Shown here: piece after piece, positions 40,315 to 51,559 of the stretch
How positions within the stretch are numbered: position 1 is the first letter of the stretch
How the letters are laid out: each line of letters begins with the position of its first letter
NCBI RefSeq assembly: GCF_024746815.1
Contig: NZ_CP080525.1
Location: 868,001-932,000, forward strand
Length of the DNA: 64,000 bases
Source of the DNA: Mesorhizobium sp. AR07
GTDB lineage: Bacteria; Pseudomonadota; Alphaproteobacteria; Rhizobiales; Rhizobiaceae
Reading direction: 5' to 3'
The notes under the pieces: generated by a model
The model's database searches: none
Told to the model about the DNA's origin: nothing
What the model saw: only the letters and a program-made list of their open reading frames with translations
Program-made: the position numbers and the translations under genes

Positions 40315-41247
40315 TCAGTTGTCGTTGTGGTCCAGGAAGTCTCCCACCACCCGCATGCACTCATCCTGCTCTTCGACATGCGGCATGTGGCTGGAATGCT
40401 CGAATATCTCCCAGCGCGATCCCTTGATGCCGTCCTTGTAGGGCTGCACGGTCGCGGGCGTGGCTTCGTCGTAACGTCCGGAAATGATCAGCGTGGGAAC
40501 ATCCACCGCCGGCAGACGGTCGACGATGCTCCAGGTCTTCAGCGTTCCGATGACATGGAACTCGTTCGGCCCATTCATCACATTGTAGACGGTTGGATTG
40601 CGTGCGACCTGGGCGAAACTCTCCGACACTTCGGGCGGGAAAGGCACGACGCGGCAGACATGGCGTTCGTAGAACGCCATCGTTGCCTGTTGATAGGCCG
40701 CATCGTCCGTCGTCCCGGCCTGTTCGTGCCGGGTCAGTGTCTCCCGCACGTCCCTGGGCAGGTCGCCGCGCAACCGGTTTGCCTCTTCCACCCACAGCTT
40801 CATGGAAGCCGGCGAGTTGGCGATGACCAGCGACTTCAAACCCCTCGGCCGCGTCACGGCATATTCGGCGCCCAGCATGCCACCCCAGCTCTGGCCGAGG
40901 ATATGGAAGCCCGCGCGAATGCCGAGATGGTCGACCAGGTTTTCGAGCTCGTCGATGAAAAGCCGGGGCGTCCAGAAGTCGGCGCCTTTCTCGGGCAGCA
41001 ATGTGGACTTGCCGCACCCCAACTGGTCGTAGTGGATGACGGCGCGATCTCTTCGGGCAAGAAGCTTGTAGGCATCGACATAGTTGTGCGCGACGCCCGG
41101 ACCGCCATGCAGGATCACCACCGGGGCCTTGTCGGCATCGAGTTCGCCGCTGATGCGATACCAGGTTTCGTAGCTGCCGAATGCGGCCCGACCTTCCTTG
41201 CCGATGATCTCCGACGACATTCCAGTTCCCTGTGCGTTTGAAGGCAT
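40315..41247 (-). CDS. Proline iminopeptidase-family alpha/beta hydrolase (peptidase S33), 310 aa
   Basis: Oxyanion motif VVILHGGPGVAHNY (about 43-56), YDQLGCGKS, nucleophile elbow LGQSWGGMLGAEYA (Ser near 120), acid SGRYDEATP and base HSSHMPHVEEQ. HGGPG plus GQSWGG is the S33 proline iminopeptidase/prolyl aminopeptidase pattern. No signal peptide, so cytosolic. It lies between a leucyl-aminopeptidase gene and the peptide-binding gene of one operon, fitting a role in hydrolysing imported peptides. ATG 41220 is an alternative start. Amide hydrolase activity on non-peptides is possible. Confidence 0.9.
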   Translation of the reverse strand: MPSNAQGTGMSSEIIGKEGRAAFGSYETWYRISGELDADKAPVVILHGGPGVAHNYVDAYKLLARRDRAVIHYDQLGCGKSTLLPEKGADFWTPRLFIDELENLVDHLGIRAGFHILGQSWGGMLGAEYAVTRPRGLKSLVIANSPASMKLWVEEANRLRGDLPRDVRETLTRHEQAGTTDDAAYQQATMAFYERHVCRVVPFPPEVSESFAQVARNPTVYNVMNGPNEFHVIGTLKTWSIVDRLPAVDVPTLIISGRYDEATPATVQPYKDGIKGSRWEIFEHSSHMPHVEEQDECMRVVGDFLDHNDN

Positions 41248-41268
41248 CTCGTTGTTGTCCGTAGGCGC

Positions 41269-42783
41269 CTAGTTCACCCCGCAGCTGGCCTGCACCCACT
41301 CTTCCAGCATCTGCACGCCAAATGCCGTGGCACCTTGCCTGCCCAGGGGCCGATCGGTGTCGGTGAGTTCCTTGCTCGCGATATCGAGATGCACCCAGGG
41401 CCGGTCTTGCGTGAAATGGCGCAGGAAGGCCGCTGCATAGGGAGCGTCGCCATCTTCCATGTCCTTGGCGTGGTGCCGGAGGTCGGCAAACGGTGATTGC
41501 AGCCCTTCATCGTAGGCCCGATCGAGCGGCAACCGCCAGAACCGCTCGCCGACCGATTCTCCGGCTGCGATCATCTGTGACGCGATGGCATCGTCGGTGC
41601 TGAACAGGCCGGCGAATATCGATCCCAGGCCGCGCGTCACCGAATAGGTCAGCGTAGCCAGATCGACGATCACCGACGGGTTGAAGCGCGTGGCCGCATA
41701 GTGGAGGCAGTCCGCCAGGAGCAGGCGTCCTTCCGCATCCGTATCGAACACTTCCACGGTCTGTCCCGAGGCTGTCGTGATGATGTCGCGCGGCTTGAGC
41801 GCGGTGCCGGACGGCATGTTCTCGGCGATGCCAAGCACGCCGACGGCGTGTACCGGGCTGCCTTGCCGGGCAAGCGCTATCAGCAGACCGACCACCGCCG
41901 CCGCCCCACCCATGTCGGCCTTCATGTCGAACATCTGCGCCCCGCCCTTGATGCAGAGGCCGCCGGAATCAAAACAGACGCCCTTGCCGACGAAAGCGAG
42001 CGGTTGCGCGGGGGCACCTTTGCCGCGATAGCGCAGGACAGCGACTCGTGGCGGCCGCGCCGAGCCCGACCCGACGGCCAGAAGCGCGTTCATGCCGAGC
42101 TCTTTCAGTTGCGCGGCATCGAGCATTTCAATGTCGATGCCGGCTTCACGCAACGGCTCCAGATGATCGTGGAAATTGTCGGGGTGGAGATGGTTCGGCG
42201 GCAGATTGACCAGGGTCCTCGCGTATTCGACGCCATCGGCAATGGCATTGGTCCGTGCCAGCGCCGAGGTCACGTCCGCGCGGTTTGCCCCAACCAGTTG
42301 CACGCGCAAGGTTCGATCCGCTCCCGCACCTTGCCGTTGGTTGCGCATGTCGAAACGATAGCGCCGCAGCCGCATGCCAAGCGCGACGCGCGCCAGGATG
42401 TCCGCAGCCGGCAGATCGACGCCGGCGATGGGGTCGAGGACAAGCGTGGCCGCGCATTCGCACTTGCTTTCCAGATGCGCGGCAAGCAAACCGCCGGCCC
42501 GCGCCAATGAGCGCGCGGTTACAGCTTCCGCTTTGCCCAATGCCAGCACGATCACGCGCCGGACCGATACCGCCTGGGGCGCGATGACATCGATGCAAGT
42601 GCCGGATTCGGCCAAGGCGGCCGGGTCGGAGCACGCACGGGACAGAATACCGCTCATTTCAGCGTCCAGTGCCGCTGCCCGAGGGCCAAATCCTTTTTGA
42701 GCAGTTTGCAAAATCACGACGACAGAGGTTTCCGCGGAAACCTCGTCCGCCGTTTCGAAGACCGGCACTGGCGATTGAGGCAT
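41269..42783 (-). CDS. Leucyl aminopeptidase family protein (M17), 504 aa
   Basis: C-terminal catalytic domain: VGKGVCFDSGGLCIKGGAQM with FDMKADMGGAAA (metal ligands Lys/Asp), and the M17 signature as DTDAEGRLLLAD (usual NTDAEGRLVLAD, with Asp and Glu as metal ligands). The N-terminal macro-like domain covers about 20-170. Hexameric dizinc exopeptidase by family. It is the first gene of the peptide operon, with the promoter in the 315-bp region shared with the divergent LysR gene. The fairly diverged N-terminal domain suggests a specialised rather than the housekeeping PepA. Confidence 0.93.
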   Translation of the reverse strand: MPQSPVPVFETADEVSAETSVVVILQTAQKGFGPRAAALDAEMSGILSRACSDPAALAESGTCIDVIAPQAVSVRRVIVLALGKAEAVTARSLARAGGLLAAHLESKCECAATLVLDPIAGVDLPAADILARVALGMRLRRYRFDMRNQRQGAGADRTLRVQLVGANRADVTSALARTNAIADGVEYARTLVNLPPNHLHPDNFHDHLEPLREAGIDIEMLDAAQLKELGMNALLAVGSGSARPPRVAVLRYRGKGAPAQPLAFVGKGVCFDSGGLCIKGGAQMFDMKADMGGAAAVVGLLIALARQGSPVHAVGVLGIAENMPSGTALKPRDIITTASGQTVEVFDTDAEGRLLLADCLHYAATRFNPSVIVDLATLTYSVTRGLGSIFAGLFSTDDAIASQMIAAGESVGERFWRLPLDRAYDEGLQSPFADLRHHAKDMEDGDAPYAAAFLRHFTQDRPWVHLDIASKELTDTDRPLGRQGATAFGVQMLEEWVQASCGVN

Positions 42784-43098
42784 AAGCTGGCGTTCTCTCC
42801 AATTGCGGCGATACCGGCCTGGGGGCGGCTAGCGGCATGCCCTTGCTTCGCAACGCGGCTCTTGCCGCGCGATCCGAAGTTCCGATGTCACGCGCCCAAA
42901 AGCCGCCCGTCATCGGTGGAAACGGGTCAAGCCGGTCTCAGCCGCTGGTGGAATGGTGCCGGAGTCCCCAAATAATCGTTTTCTTTTGACGACTTAGTTG
43001 CTCTTGCCTTTCGGTATCCCTGAACGGGGCGGGCGATCAACCGTCAATTTCGTCCATGTGGATTGACAAAAACTCAACTGACAATTCATGATCGGACA
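42784..43098. promoter_or_regulatory. Divergent promoter region, peptide operon / LysR
   Basis: 315-bp region between the aminopeptidase start and the LysR start. Direct repeats TTGACAAAA and CTGACAATT near 43064-43086 might be part of a LysR site. No T-N11-A palindrome could be fixed with confidence. Expected to hold both promoters. Confidence 0.4.
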
Positions 43099-44001
43099 AT
43101 GGCCTTACCTTCACTCAATGGCATGCGCGCTTTCGAGGCCGCCGCACGTCTCGGCAGTGTCAAGGATGCAGCGGAAGAGCTGCATCTGACGCCCTCGGCC
43201 GTCAGCCGCCACATTCGCGCGCTCGAAAGGAATCTCGGCCAGGATCTGTTCGAGCGCGGCTTTCGCCAGATAACGCCAACCACGAGAGGCTCTTACTATG
43301 CGCGCAGCCTCTCCGAAGCGTTCGAGGCCATCTGGCGCGCCACCGACGATGTCAACCTCTCCGACGGCCCGCGCCGCAGCAGCACCCAGCGTGTCAGGGT
43401 CCTGTGCGTGCCGACCGTTCTGAACCTCTGGCTAGCGGACCGGTTGCCGAATTTTCGGCGACTGCATCCGTCCGTGGATCTGGAGATCTCGACTTTGGGC
43501 AAGCGGGCCAACTTCGATTTGGCCATCGTGGACGAGTTCGTCTACAAAGCCGGCCCGGCTTTGACGATGATGATCCCGCTCCTGCTGACACCGGTCTGTG
43601 CTCCTTCGCTTCTGGAAGGTCCGGTGGCGTTGCGATCGCCGGCGGATCTGGTCAATCACCACCTGCTCCACGAATGCGAGACCATGAGATGGAAGCGTTG
43701 GCTGGAGCAAGAAGGCGTTTTGGGTACGACTCCGAAGTCGGGCACAATCCTCGATGATTGCACGCTGATCATGCGCGAGGCGATCAATGGCGCCGGCATC
43801 GCGCTTGCCGACACGATGATGGCACAAGATCTTCTGGAGCAAGGAAAACTTGTCGCCCCGTTTCAGGCCCGCCACACCTATCCGGCCGGCATCTATCTGC
43901 ATCAGCGTCGCAGCATCGGCAACAAGCCAGGCACCGGCCTGTTTCAGGATTGGCTGCTCTCCGAAGTTGCTGACCACAAGCGGGTAATGGCCATCGCCTA
44001 G
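43099..44001 (+). CDS. LysR family transcriptional regulator (GcvA-like), 300 aa
   Basis: N-terminal winged HTH: ALPSLNGMRAFEAAARLGSV with KDAAEELHLTPSAVSRHIRALE (about 2-45), the GcvA/AmpR-like pattern. The effector domain begins near residue 95 (VRVLCVPTVLNLWLADRL). ATG 43099 is used; the frame continues to TTG 43063. It is divergent from the peptide operon and is the likely regulator. Its stop is followed within 2 bp by the truncated NCS1 permease, showing a recombination edge at this end. Confidence 0.93.
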   Translation: MALPSLNGMRAFEAAARLGSVKDAAEELHLTPSAVSRHIRALERNLGQDLFERGFRQITPTTRGSYYARSLSEAFEAIWRATDDVNLSDGPRRSSTQRVRVLCVPTVLNLWLADRLPNFRRLHPSVDLEISTLGKRANFDLAIVDEFVYKAGPALTMMIPLLLTPVCAPSLLEGPVALRSPADLVNHHLLHECETMRWKRWLEQEGVLGTTPKSGTILDDCTLIMREAINGAGIALADTMMAQDLLEQGKLVAPFQARHTYPAGIYLHQRRSIGNKPGTGLFQDWLLSEVADHKRVMAIA

Positions 44002-44003
44002 AC

Positions 44004-44270
44004 GGAACACCGTCCAAAGGTGAGGTCGACGTCGAGGCGCTCTACCGCGAGGACGGCGAGTTCCGCTTCCAGGGTGGCTGGCACGTCAATGCCTTCATCG
44101 CCGCCGGCATCGGCGCCATCTTCTCGTCGATCCTGCCCAACTTCACCAACTGGCTGCCGTCCTGGTGGGGCGTCCACGGTTGGTTCTTCGGCGTGGCGAT
44201 TGCCGGCATCATCTACTACGTGCTGCGCACCGCGGCACTCGGCGCCGGCGCCAAGACGGCCAAGGCCTGA
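44004..44270 (+). pseudogene. C-terminal fragment of an NCS1 family permease
   Basis: An open frame of 88 codons without a start. It reads GTPSKGEVDVEALYREDGEF, then GGWHVNAFIAAGIGAIFSSI and NWLPSWWGVHGWFFGVAIAG with YYVLRTAALG. This is the last two helices and tail of nucleobase/hydantoin/allantoin NCS1 transporters. The rest of the gene (about 400 residues) is absent and the fragment starts directly after the LysR stop. The peptide/LysR block therefore probably replaced or deleted the upstream part. The fragment has no obvious way to be translated alone. Confidence 0.75.
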
Positions 44271-44280
44271 CGCCCTTTTC

Positions 44281-44426
44281 CCTTCCCCCCTTGTGGGAGA
44301 AGGTGGATTGGCGCGTAGCGCCAAGACGGTTGAGGGGTGCTGGACGGAACTCTGTCAGCGTCAAGCTGGAACACCCCTCATCCGACCGAGCTTCGCTCGG
44401 CCACCTTCTCCCACAGGGGGAGAAGG
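44281..44426. repeat. 146-bp imperfect palindromic repeat (Rhizobiales type)
   Basis: The outer arms (44281-44306 and 44401-44426) are inverted copies matching at about 24 of 26 positions, cored by TTGTGGGAGAAGGTGG. Inner GAGGGGTG / CACCCCTC arms and two small hairpins (GGCGCGTAGCGCC, CGAGCTTCGCTCG) fold the middle. It is a commonly dispersed, MITE-like intergenic element of Mesorhizobium/Rhizobiales (recalled). It sits between the NCS1 fragment and DUF1697. Confidence 0.75.
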
Positions 44427-44433
44427 CAAGACG

Positions 44434-44967
44434 CTAACCGCCAACCATCTCTGCCAGTTTGCGTACAGTGTTCCAGTTGCGCGACGTGCCGATGCCAAGC
44501 CGTTTGTGGCTCGTTGCCGACAGAAGCCGTGAACTGGCGCGCGAGAAGTAAATCCAGATGTCGCCGCCGACAGCCTGCATCCTTTCATCAGCGCCGACAT
44601 AAGAGTTGAGCGCCGAGACAGCTTCGTCGGGCACCGGCTGGCGCATCACGCGCACTGCGACCTGATCCGCCGTGGCAATCGATTCGTCCGGAAACGGATT
44701 GCCGGCCGCAAGCGTCAGCCAATTGCTTGCCGTGCGCACGATGATGTCGACATGCTTGCCGAAGGCCTTTTCGAACGCCGCTTCCAGTCGCTTCTCAAGC
44801 GCGGAGATGGAGGTCTCTTCCGTCTCAAAGACCAGATTACCGGTCGCCACCAAGGTGCGAACGTTCTTCAGCCCGAGGTCTTGCGCCATCGCCTTGAGGT
44901 CGGCCATGACGACCCGCCGCCCCTCACCCAGGATGACGCTGTAGAGAAGCGCGACATAGGTCCGCAT
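44434..44967 (-). CDS. DUF1697 domain protein, 177 aa
   Basis: MRTYVALLYSVILGEGRRVV matches the usual DUF1697 start (MxxYxALLRGINVGGxxxxxM), followed by MADLKAMAQDLGLKNVRTLV and ATGNLVFE (usually SGNVVF). The C-terminus TSHKRLGIGTSRNWNTVRKL is the conserved TxRNWNTVxKL block. Cytosolic, function unknown. ATG 44967 is the natural start; the frame extends much further upstream but overlaps pyrG. It lies 20 bp after the pyrG stop and may be co-transcribed. Confidence 0.92.
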   Translation of the reverse strand: MRTYVALLYSVILGEGRRVVMADLKAMAQDLGLKNVRTLVATGNLVFETEETSISALEKRLEAAFEKAFGKHVDIIVRTASNWLTLAAGNPFPDESIATADQVAVRVMRQPVPDEAVSALNSYVGADERMQAVGGDIWIYFSRASSRLLSATSHKRLGIGTSRNWNTVRKLAEMVGG

Positions 44968-44987
44968 TGCCCGGCCGCCAGAGGTCG

Positions 44988-46628
<1,641 letters not shown>

Positions 46629-46722
46629 TTAACGCGGCCGGATTGATTCCGCCAGAGAAAAAACCGCCGCGAAGGCTTTTTCCCATGAAGGCGCGATACC
46701 CCCCTGGGGGCAAGTCAAAACA

Positions 46723-46747
46723 AAAGGGCCGGCAAGGCCGGCCCTTT
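46723..46747 (-). terminator. Intrinsic terminator after the L,D-transpeptidase gene
   Basis: Read on the minus strand, AAAGGGCCGGC and GCCGGCCCTTT (46747-46737 and 46733-46723) form a perfect 11-bp stem with a 3-nt loop, followed by a T-rich run (TTTTGTTTTG). It separates the transpeptidase gene from pyrG. Confidence 0.8.
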
Positions 46748-46766
46748 CGGCAGAATGATGGAAACG

Positions 46767-47897
46767 TCAGATGATGACGACCTTGGTGCCGACCCTGACG
46801 CGGCTGTAGAGGTCCATGACGTGCTCGTTGATCATGCGGAAGCAGCCATTGGAGGCGCTGGTTCCGATCGACTGCGGCGCGATGGTGCCGTGGATGCGCA
46901 GATGCGTGTCCTTCTTGCCGTCATAGAGATAGATGGCGCGGGCGCCGAGTGGGTTCTGGCCACCGCCGGGCATGCCATCCTTGTACTGGCCGTAATGCTT
47001 CGGCTCGCGCTTCTGCATGTCCAGCGTCGGGATCCAGCGCGGCCATTCCTGCTTGTCGCCGACCGCAACCGTGCCCTTGAACTGCAGGCCTTCGCGGCCG
47101 ACCGCAATGGCATAGCGGCGAGCGGTGGAAGACGATTCGACGAGGTAAAGGCGGCGGGCACTGGTGTCGATGACGATCGTACCCGCTTCATAGCCGGTGA
47201 ATTCCACGTCCTGCGGGACGAATTCCGGCTTCACCTTGAACTGTTTCTTGGCATCCTTCTTGGCGAGAGCCTGGTCCAGCGCACGGGTCTCGGGGAGATA
47301 TGAGATCGACGAAGAAGAGGTGCCGCCGAAGAGGCCTGCGAACAGACCGCCGCTCGACTGTTTCTGGCCACCAATGACTTCACTGCGCAGCTCGCCGTTG
47401 TTGCCGGTCAAAGCGACATTCATCGCTTCGGCCGGGAGCGTCTCGGCCGACTGGATCGGTGCGATCGGTGCGATCGGTTCGATTGGCTCGACGATCTTGG
47501 CGGCCTTCTTTGCCGGCTTGGCTTCGGCCACTTCGGTTGCCTGTGCTTTCGAGCCCCTCTTGGCGAGGAACGCCTGCCGTTCCGCGTCGGCCTTGGCCTT
47601 CGCCGCTTCGCGCATCGCCAGCTTCCTGGCTTCGAGCGCCTTGGCCTTGGCATCCTCCTTGTCGGCAACGATCCTGGCCTCGATCTTCTTGATCTGGGCG
47701 AGGTCGTCCGGTGTCGGGTTTTTCTTCTTCTTGAGAAGCTTCAATTGCGTCGCATCACTCTTGACGGCGACGTTGATGGCTCCGGTTGTCTCAACCGAAG
47801 GATGTGCGGCCATATTGGCCGGCACGCCGGCGAAAGCCGGGGAACCCAGGCCGAGTGCGGCGCAAAGTCCCAGGAAGATGAAGCTGCGAAGCTGCAT
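46767..47897 (-). CDS. L,D-transpeptidase (ErfK/YbiS-like), 376 aa
   Basis: Signal peptide (SFIFLGLCAALGLGSPAFAG, about 5-24). Then a long Lys/Ala-rich region with coiled-coil character (about 50-125, e.g. KIEARIVADKEDAKAKALEA) and a Pro-Ile repeat (EPIEPIAPIAPIQ). The C-terminal YkuD domain is about 225-376: FTGYEAGTIVIDTSARRLYL and the active-site block IHGTIAPQSIGTSASNGCFR, with catalytic Cys in SNGCFRM. Predicted periplasmic; the charged linker may reach through or along the peptidoglycan. Monocistronic by the terminator after it. Confidence 0.94.
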   Translation of the reverse strand: MQLRSFIFLGLCAALGLGSPAFAGVPANMAAHPSVETTGAINVAVKSDATQLKLLKKKKNPTPDDLAQIKKIEARIVADKEDAKAKALEARKLAMREAAKAKADAERQAFLAKRGSKAQATEVAEAKPAKKAAKIVEPIEPIAPIAPIQSAETLPAEAMNVALTGNNGELRSEVIGGQKQSSGGLFAGLFGGTSSSSISYLPETRALDQALAKKDAKKQFKVKPEFVPQDVEFTGYEAGTIVIDTSARRLYLVESSSTARRYAIAVGREGLQFKGTVAVGDKQEWPRWIPTLDMQKREPKHYGQYKDGMPGGGQNPLGARAIYLYDGKKDTHLRIHGTIAPQSIGTSASNGCFRMINEHVMDLYSRVRVGTKVVII

Positions 47898-48107
47898 GGC
47901 GAAGATCCGATCGTTCTATGCTTGTTGCCCACGGCGTCGCCCAGCGCCCCCCAAGGGCGCCGGAAATGCCGCGCGCAATCTATAGTCGAATAAGCGCGGG
48001 CGCCTCAAGCGCGTGGCTGCGCCGCGCGCAGTCGAATCTTCGTGATTGTGCTGCATTTGCCGCGACTGTGTTCAAACGACAACAGATCGCGGCTCAGGCA
48101 GCGGACA

Positions 48108-48584
48108 CTACTGGTTCGGGACTTGTGGGGCAGCCGGTGCGGTGGGGGTTGTGCCGTTGGTCGCCGGCGGCGTCGAACCGGCTGCAGGCGCCGTGGCCGG
48201 AGCAGTTGCCGGGGGCTTTGCCGCGGCGTCGTTGCCGGACGGCGGCGTCGGCGTGGTGCTGCCTGCCGGCGCCGGAGTGGTCGTACCGGGCAATTGGTTG
48301 AGCACTCCCTTGCCGGCGCCGCTCGATGTCGCGGGCACGCGGTCAAGGATGTCGATCGGCTTCTCGCCGTAGCGGGCGACGATCGACAGTGTCAGCGACG
48401 TGGCGAAGAAGGCGGCCGCCAGGATTGCCGTCGCACGCGTCAGCGCATTGGCCGCACCCCGCGCGGTCATGAAGCCGGATCCGCCGCCGATGCCAAGGCC
48501 GCCGCCTTCGGAGCGCTGCAGCAGCACCACGCCGACAAGGGCGAGCACGACCATGAGATGGATGACGATCAGTACGGTTTCCAT
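48108..48584 (-). CDS. secG: Preprotein translocase subunit SecG, 158 aa
   Basis: First helix METVLIVIHLMVVLALVGVV, the conserved cytosolic loop LLQRSEGGGLGIGGGSG with FMTARGAANALTR, then the second helix ATAILAAAFFATSLTLSIVA. This is the two-helix SecG fold that assists SecYEG. The C-terminal extension of about 80 residues is Pro/Ala/Thr-rich and longer than in E. coli (110 aa), a common alphaproteobacterial feature. It lies between tpiA and the L,D-transpeptidase. Confidence 0.95.
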   Translation of the reverse strand: METVLIVIHLMVVLALVGVVLLQRSEGGGLGIGGGSGFMTARGAANALTRATAILAAAFFATSLTLSIVARYGEKPIDILDRVPATSSGAGKGVLNQLPGTTTPAPAGSTTPTPPSGNDAAAKPPATAPATAPAAGSTPPATNGTTPTAPAAPQVPNQ

Positions 48585-48754
48585 AGTTTATCCTGGCAAG
48601 GCCTTGCCCGGTCGCGGACACGACCGGTGAATTGGAGGCGGCTCAATACAATGCTTTGATGGCATTTCCAAGCCCGTGGCTGGAATATGGGAAGCAACGC
48701 TTCCTTTGCAACGATTTCCGGCGCCATCTACCCCTAAGAGATGCCGACTACCGC

Positions 48755-49522
48755 CTAAGAGATATTGCGATAGGCCTCGGCGATGGCAAGGAAGTCCGCC
48801 GCTTTCAGGCTGGCGCCGCCGACCAGCGCGCCGTCGACATTTTTGACGCCGAGCAGTTCGACCGCATTGGAGGGTTTGACCGAGCCGCCATAGAGAATAC
48901 GCACCTTGGCCGCAACGCCGCCGAGCTTTTCCGACAGCCTTTCGCGGATATGTGCATGAGCATCCGCCACGTCGGCGGCGGTCGGCGTCAGGCCGGTGCC
49001 GATCGCCCATACCGGCTCATAGGCGATGACGGTGTTGGACGGGGTGGCGCTTGGCGGCACCGAGCCGGCGACCTGCCGCGACAGCACTTCCAGCGTTGCG
49101 CCCGCTTCACGCTGCAGCTGCGTCTCGCCAATGCAGATGATGGCCACCAGGCCGGCGCGCCAGGCGGCAGAGGCCTTGGCCTGGACCGTCGCGTCATCGT
49201 CACCGCGTTGCTCGCGACACTCGGAATGGCCGACGATGACATGGCTCGCGCCGGCATCCTTCAGCATTTCAGCCGAGATGCAGCCGGTGTAGGCGCCGCT
49301 TTCCTTGGTGTGGCAATCCTCGCCGCCGGCGTGGACCGGCGTGCGCGACAGGATCTCGGCGGCGTGGGCAAGTAGTGTTGCCGGAACGCAGACCAGCGCT
49401 TCCGTCTCCGCATCGAGCCCACTCATGAAACCGTTGCCGATCATCCTGAGCTCGTTGAGCGACGCGCTGGTGCCGTTCATTTTCCAGTTGCCGGCGACGA
49501 GTGGGCGAATTCCTGGCGTCAT
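48755..49522 (-). CDS. tpiA: Triosephosphate isomerase TpiA, 255 aa
   Basis: Interconverts dihydroxyacetone phosphate and glyceraldehyde 3-phosphate. Catalytic residues seen: Lys in AGNWKMNGT (about 13), His in [11 protein letters not shown] (about 97), Glu in [14 protein letters not shown] (about 169, with the mobile loop 6). The phosphate loop [10 protein letters not shown] and VGGASLK are near the C-terminus. Full length. Divergent from the ppiD-like gene by 144 bp. Confidence 0.98.
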   Translation of the reverse strand: MTPGIRPLVAGNWKMNGTSASLNELRMIGNGFMSGLDAETEALVCVPATLLAHAAEILSRTPVHAGGEDCHTKESGAYTGCISAEMLKDAGASHVIVGHSECREQRGDDDATVQAKASAAWRAGLVAIICIGETQLQREAGATLEVLSRQVAGSVPPSATPSNTVIAYEPVWAIGTGLTPTAADVADAHAHIRERLSEKLGGVAAKVRILYGGSVKPSNAVELLGVKNVDGALVGGASLKAADFLAIAEAYRNIS

Positions 49523-49666
49523 GGGTCTGCTTCTCCGGGCGATATCAGGCTCTGGCCCTCACTACCAAAATCAGGCCACAAAGCAATCGACAGTGAACCG
49601 GAAGGGCGCTATTGCGCTTGTTTCAGACTCGGCGCATGCGAAAATGCGCATAAATCGGAAGTAACG

Positions 49667-51559
49667 ATGCTTAGTATATTGAGAAACGCGGCGGGTACCT
49701 GGGTCGCGAAGGGTCTACTGGTGCTGCTGGTGCTCAGCTTTTTGGTCTGGGGCATCTCCGGGCGGCTGATGGGCGGCTTCGCCGGTCATGACTCCGTCAT
49801 CACGGCCGGCGGCACCAAGGTGTCGATCAACGAGTATCGCCTGGCTTATGATCGCCAACTCGCCGTCATGTCGCAGCAGTTCGGCCAGCGTCTCAGCCAC
49901 GAGCAGGCAAAGGCGCTCGGCATCGACAACCAGGTGCTGGCGCAGCTCGTCTCGGGAGCCGTTCTCGACGAACAGGCCCGCAAGCTGGGCCTCGGCCTCT
50001 CCAAGGACCGGCTGGCCGAGTTGACGCGCGAAGATCCGGCCTTCAAGGGCCCCGGCGGCCAGTTCGACCGCAGAACCTTCGAATATATGTTGCGGCAGGT
50101 CGGCATGCGGCCTGAGGACTATCTCAAGAACCGCGCTCAGGTGGCGGTACGCCAGCAGATCGTCGAGGCGGTCTCGGACGGCCTCAAGGCGCCGGACACT
50201 TTCTTCAAGGCGGTGGCGCTTTATCGCGGCGAAGACCGCACCATCGACTATTTGACGTTGCCCAAGGCGCTTGTCGAGCCGATCCAGGCGCCATCCGACA
50301 GCGTGCTCTCGGCCTATTTCGACGCAAACAAGAAGACGTACGCGGCACCCGAATACCGCAAATTCTCCTATGTCCGCCTCGAACCGGTCGACATCATGGA
50401 TACGACCGCGGTCACCGACCAACAGGTCAGCGACGACTACAACAAGAACAAGGCGCGCTATACGACGCCTGAACTGCGCACCATCGAGCAGCTGGTGTTC
50501 AAGACGCCTGACGCTGCCAAGGCCGCGCTCGATTCGCTGAAGGCCGGCGCCACCTTCGACAAGCTGGTCACGGCGGAAGGCAGGACCCAGGCCGACACTT
50601 TGCTCGGCACGCTGGCCAAGGACAAGATTGCCGACAAGGCGGTCGCCGACGCGGCCTTCAAACTCAATGCCAATGAAGTCAGCCAGGTTGTGCAGGGCGC
50701 CTTCGGTCCGGTGCTGTTGCGCGTCACCGAGATCAAGCCCGAGGTGGTGAAGCCGCTGGCCGAAGTGTCCGACCAGATTCGCAAGGACCTGGCGCTGGGC
50801 GAGGCAAGCCGCATCCTTCTCGACGTGCGTGACAGTTACGAAGACACCCGTGCCGCCGGCGGTTCGCTGGCCGACGCCGCCACCAAGCTGAAGCTGAAGG
50901 TCGTCACCATCGACGCCATCGATCGCAGCGGCCAGAGGCCCGACGCAACCATCGTCAAGGACCTGCCGCAATCGCCGGAACTGATCAAGGCTGTCTTCGA
51001 CGCTGAACCCAAGACGGAAAACGATGCCTTGACCACGGCGGACAACGGTTTCGTTTTCTATGAAGTGGCTTCCATCACACCGGCTCGCGACCGGACGCTG
51101 GACGAGGTTCGCCAGAAAGTCGTTGCCGACTGGACGGCGGCGGAGACGACCAAGCGGCTCGCCGCCAAGGCTGACGAGCTCGAAAAGCGGCTCAAGGCCG
51201 GCGCCACGCTCGACGTCATCGCCAGCGACCTGAAGCTGGAAAAACAGACCAAGCGCGGCGTCAAGCGCGATGCCGACGATGTCGATTTCGGCAAGCAGGG
51301 TGCGGCAGCGATGTTCGGCGTCGGCGAAGGCGGCACCGGCCTGATCCCCTCGCCCACCAGCGACGGGCAGATCCTGTACAAGGTCGCCGAAGTGTTCGAG
51401 CCTGCGGGGGCCGATGCCCGCTCGGTGCCGGACGACGCACAGAAATCCTTCACCTCCGGCATGTCGGACGATCTGCTCGACCAGCTGGTGGCGCAGCTGC
51501 AGACGCAATACGACGTTCGCATCGACCAGGCCGCCGTCGCCCAAGCCTCGACAAGATGA
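49667..51559 (+). CDS. Membrane-anchored peptidyl-prolyl isomerase, PpiD/SurA-N type, 630 aa
   Basis: An N-terminal membrane anchor ([20 protein letters not shown], about 13-32) faces a periplasmic chaperone. SurA-N-like helices follow ([20 protein letters not shown]). The middle parvulin-like domain is about 265-365 ([20 protein letters not shown] and [12 protein letters not shown]). A long C-terminal region ends [13 protein letters not shown]. Length and order match alphaproteobacterial PpiD-like foldases at the Sec exit site. Its stop overlaps trpD by 4 bp, coupling it to the trp/Moco operon, an arrangement conserved in Rhizobiales (recalled). Confidence 0.93.
   Translation: MLSILRNAAGTWVAKGLLVLLVLSFLVWGISGRLMGGFAGHDSVITAGGTKVSINEYRLAYDRQLAVMSQQFGQRLSHEQAKALGIDNQVLAQLVSGAVLDEQARKLGLGLSKDRLAELTREDPAFKGPGGQFDRRTFEYMLRQVGMRPEDYLKNRAQVAVRQQIVEAVSDGLKAPDTFFKAVALYRGEDRTIDYLTLPKALVEPIQAPSDSVLSAYFDANKKTYAAPEYRKFSYVRLEPVDIMDTTAVTDQQVSDDYNKNKARYTTPELRTIEQLVFKTPDAAKAALDSLKAGATFDKLVTAEGRTQADTLLGTLAKDKIADKAVADAAFKLNANEVSQVVQGAFGPVLLRVTEIKPEVVKPLAEVSDQIRKDLALGEASRILLDVRDSYEDTRAAGGSLADAATKLKLKVVTIDAIDRSGQRPDATIVKDLPQSPELIKAVFDAEPKTENDALTTADNGFVFYEVASITPARDRTLDEVRQKVVADWTAAETTKRLAAKADELEKRLKAGATLDVIASDLKLEKQTKRGVKRDADDVDFGKQGAAAMFGVGEGGTGLIPSPTSDGQILYKVAEVFEPAGADARSVPDDAQKSFTSGMSDDLLDQLVAQLQTQYDVRIDQAAVAQASTR

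Noticed and set aside
49715-51544. 609-codon open frame on the minus strand opposite the ppiD-like gene
   Set aside because: Frame opposite a well-supported gene with signal anchor and parvulin domain; its protein has no domain character. High-GC coding DNA often opens the antisense frame.
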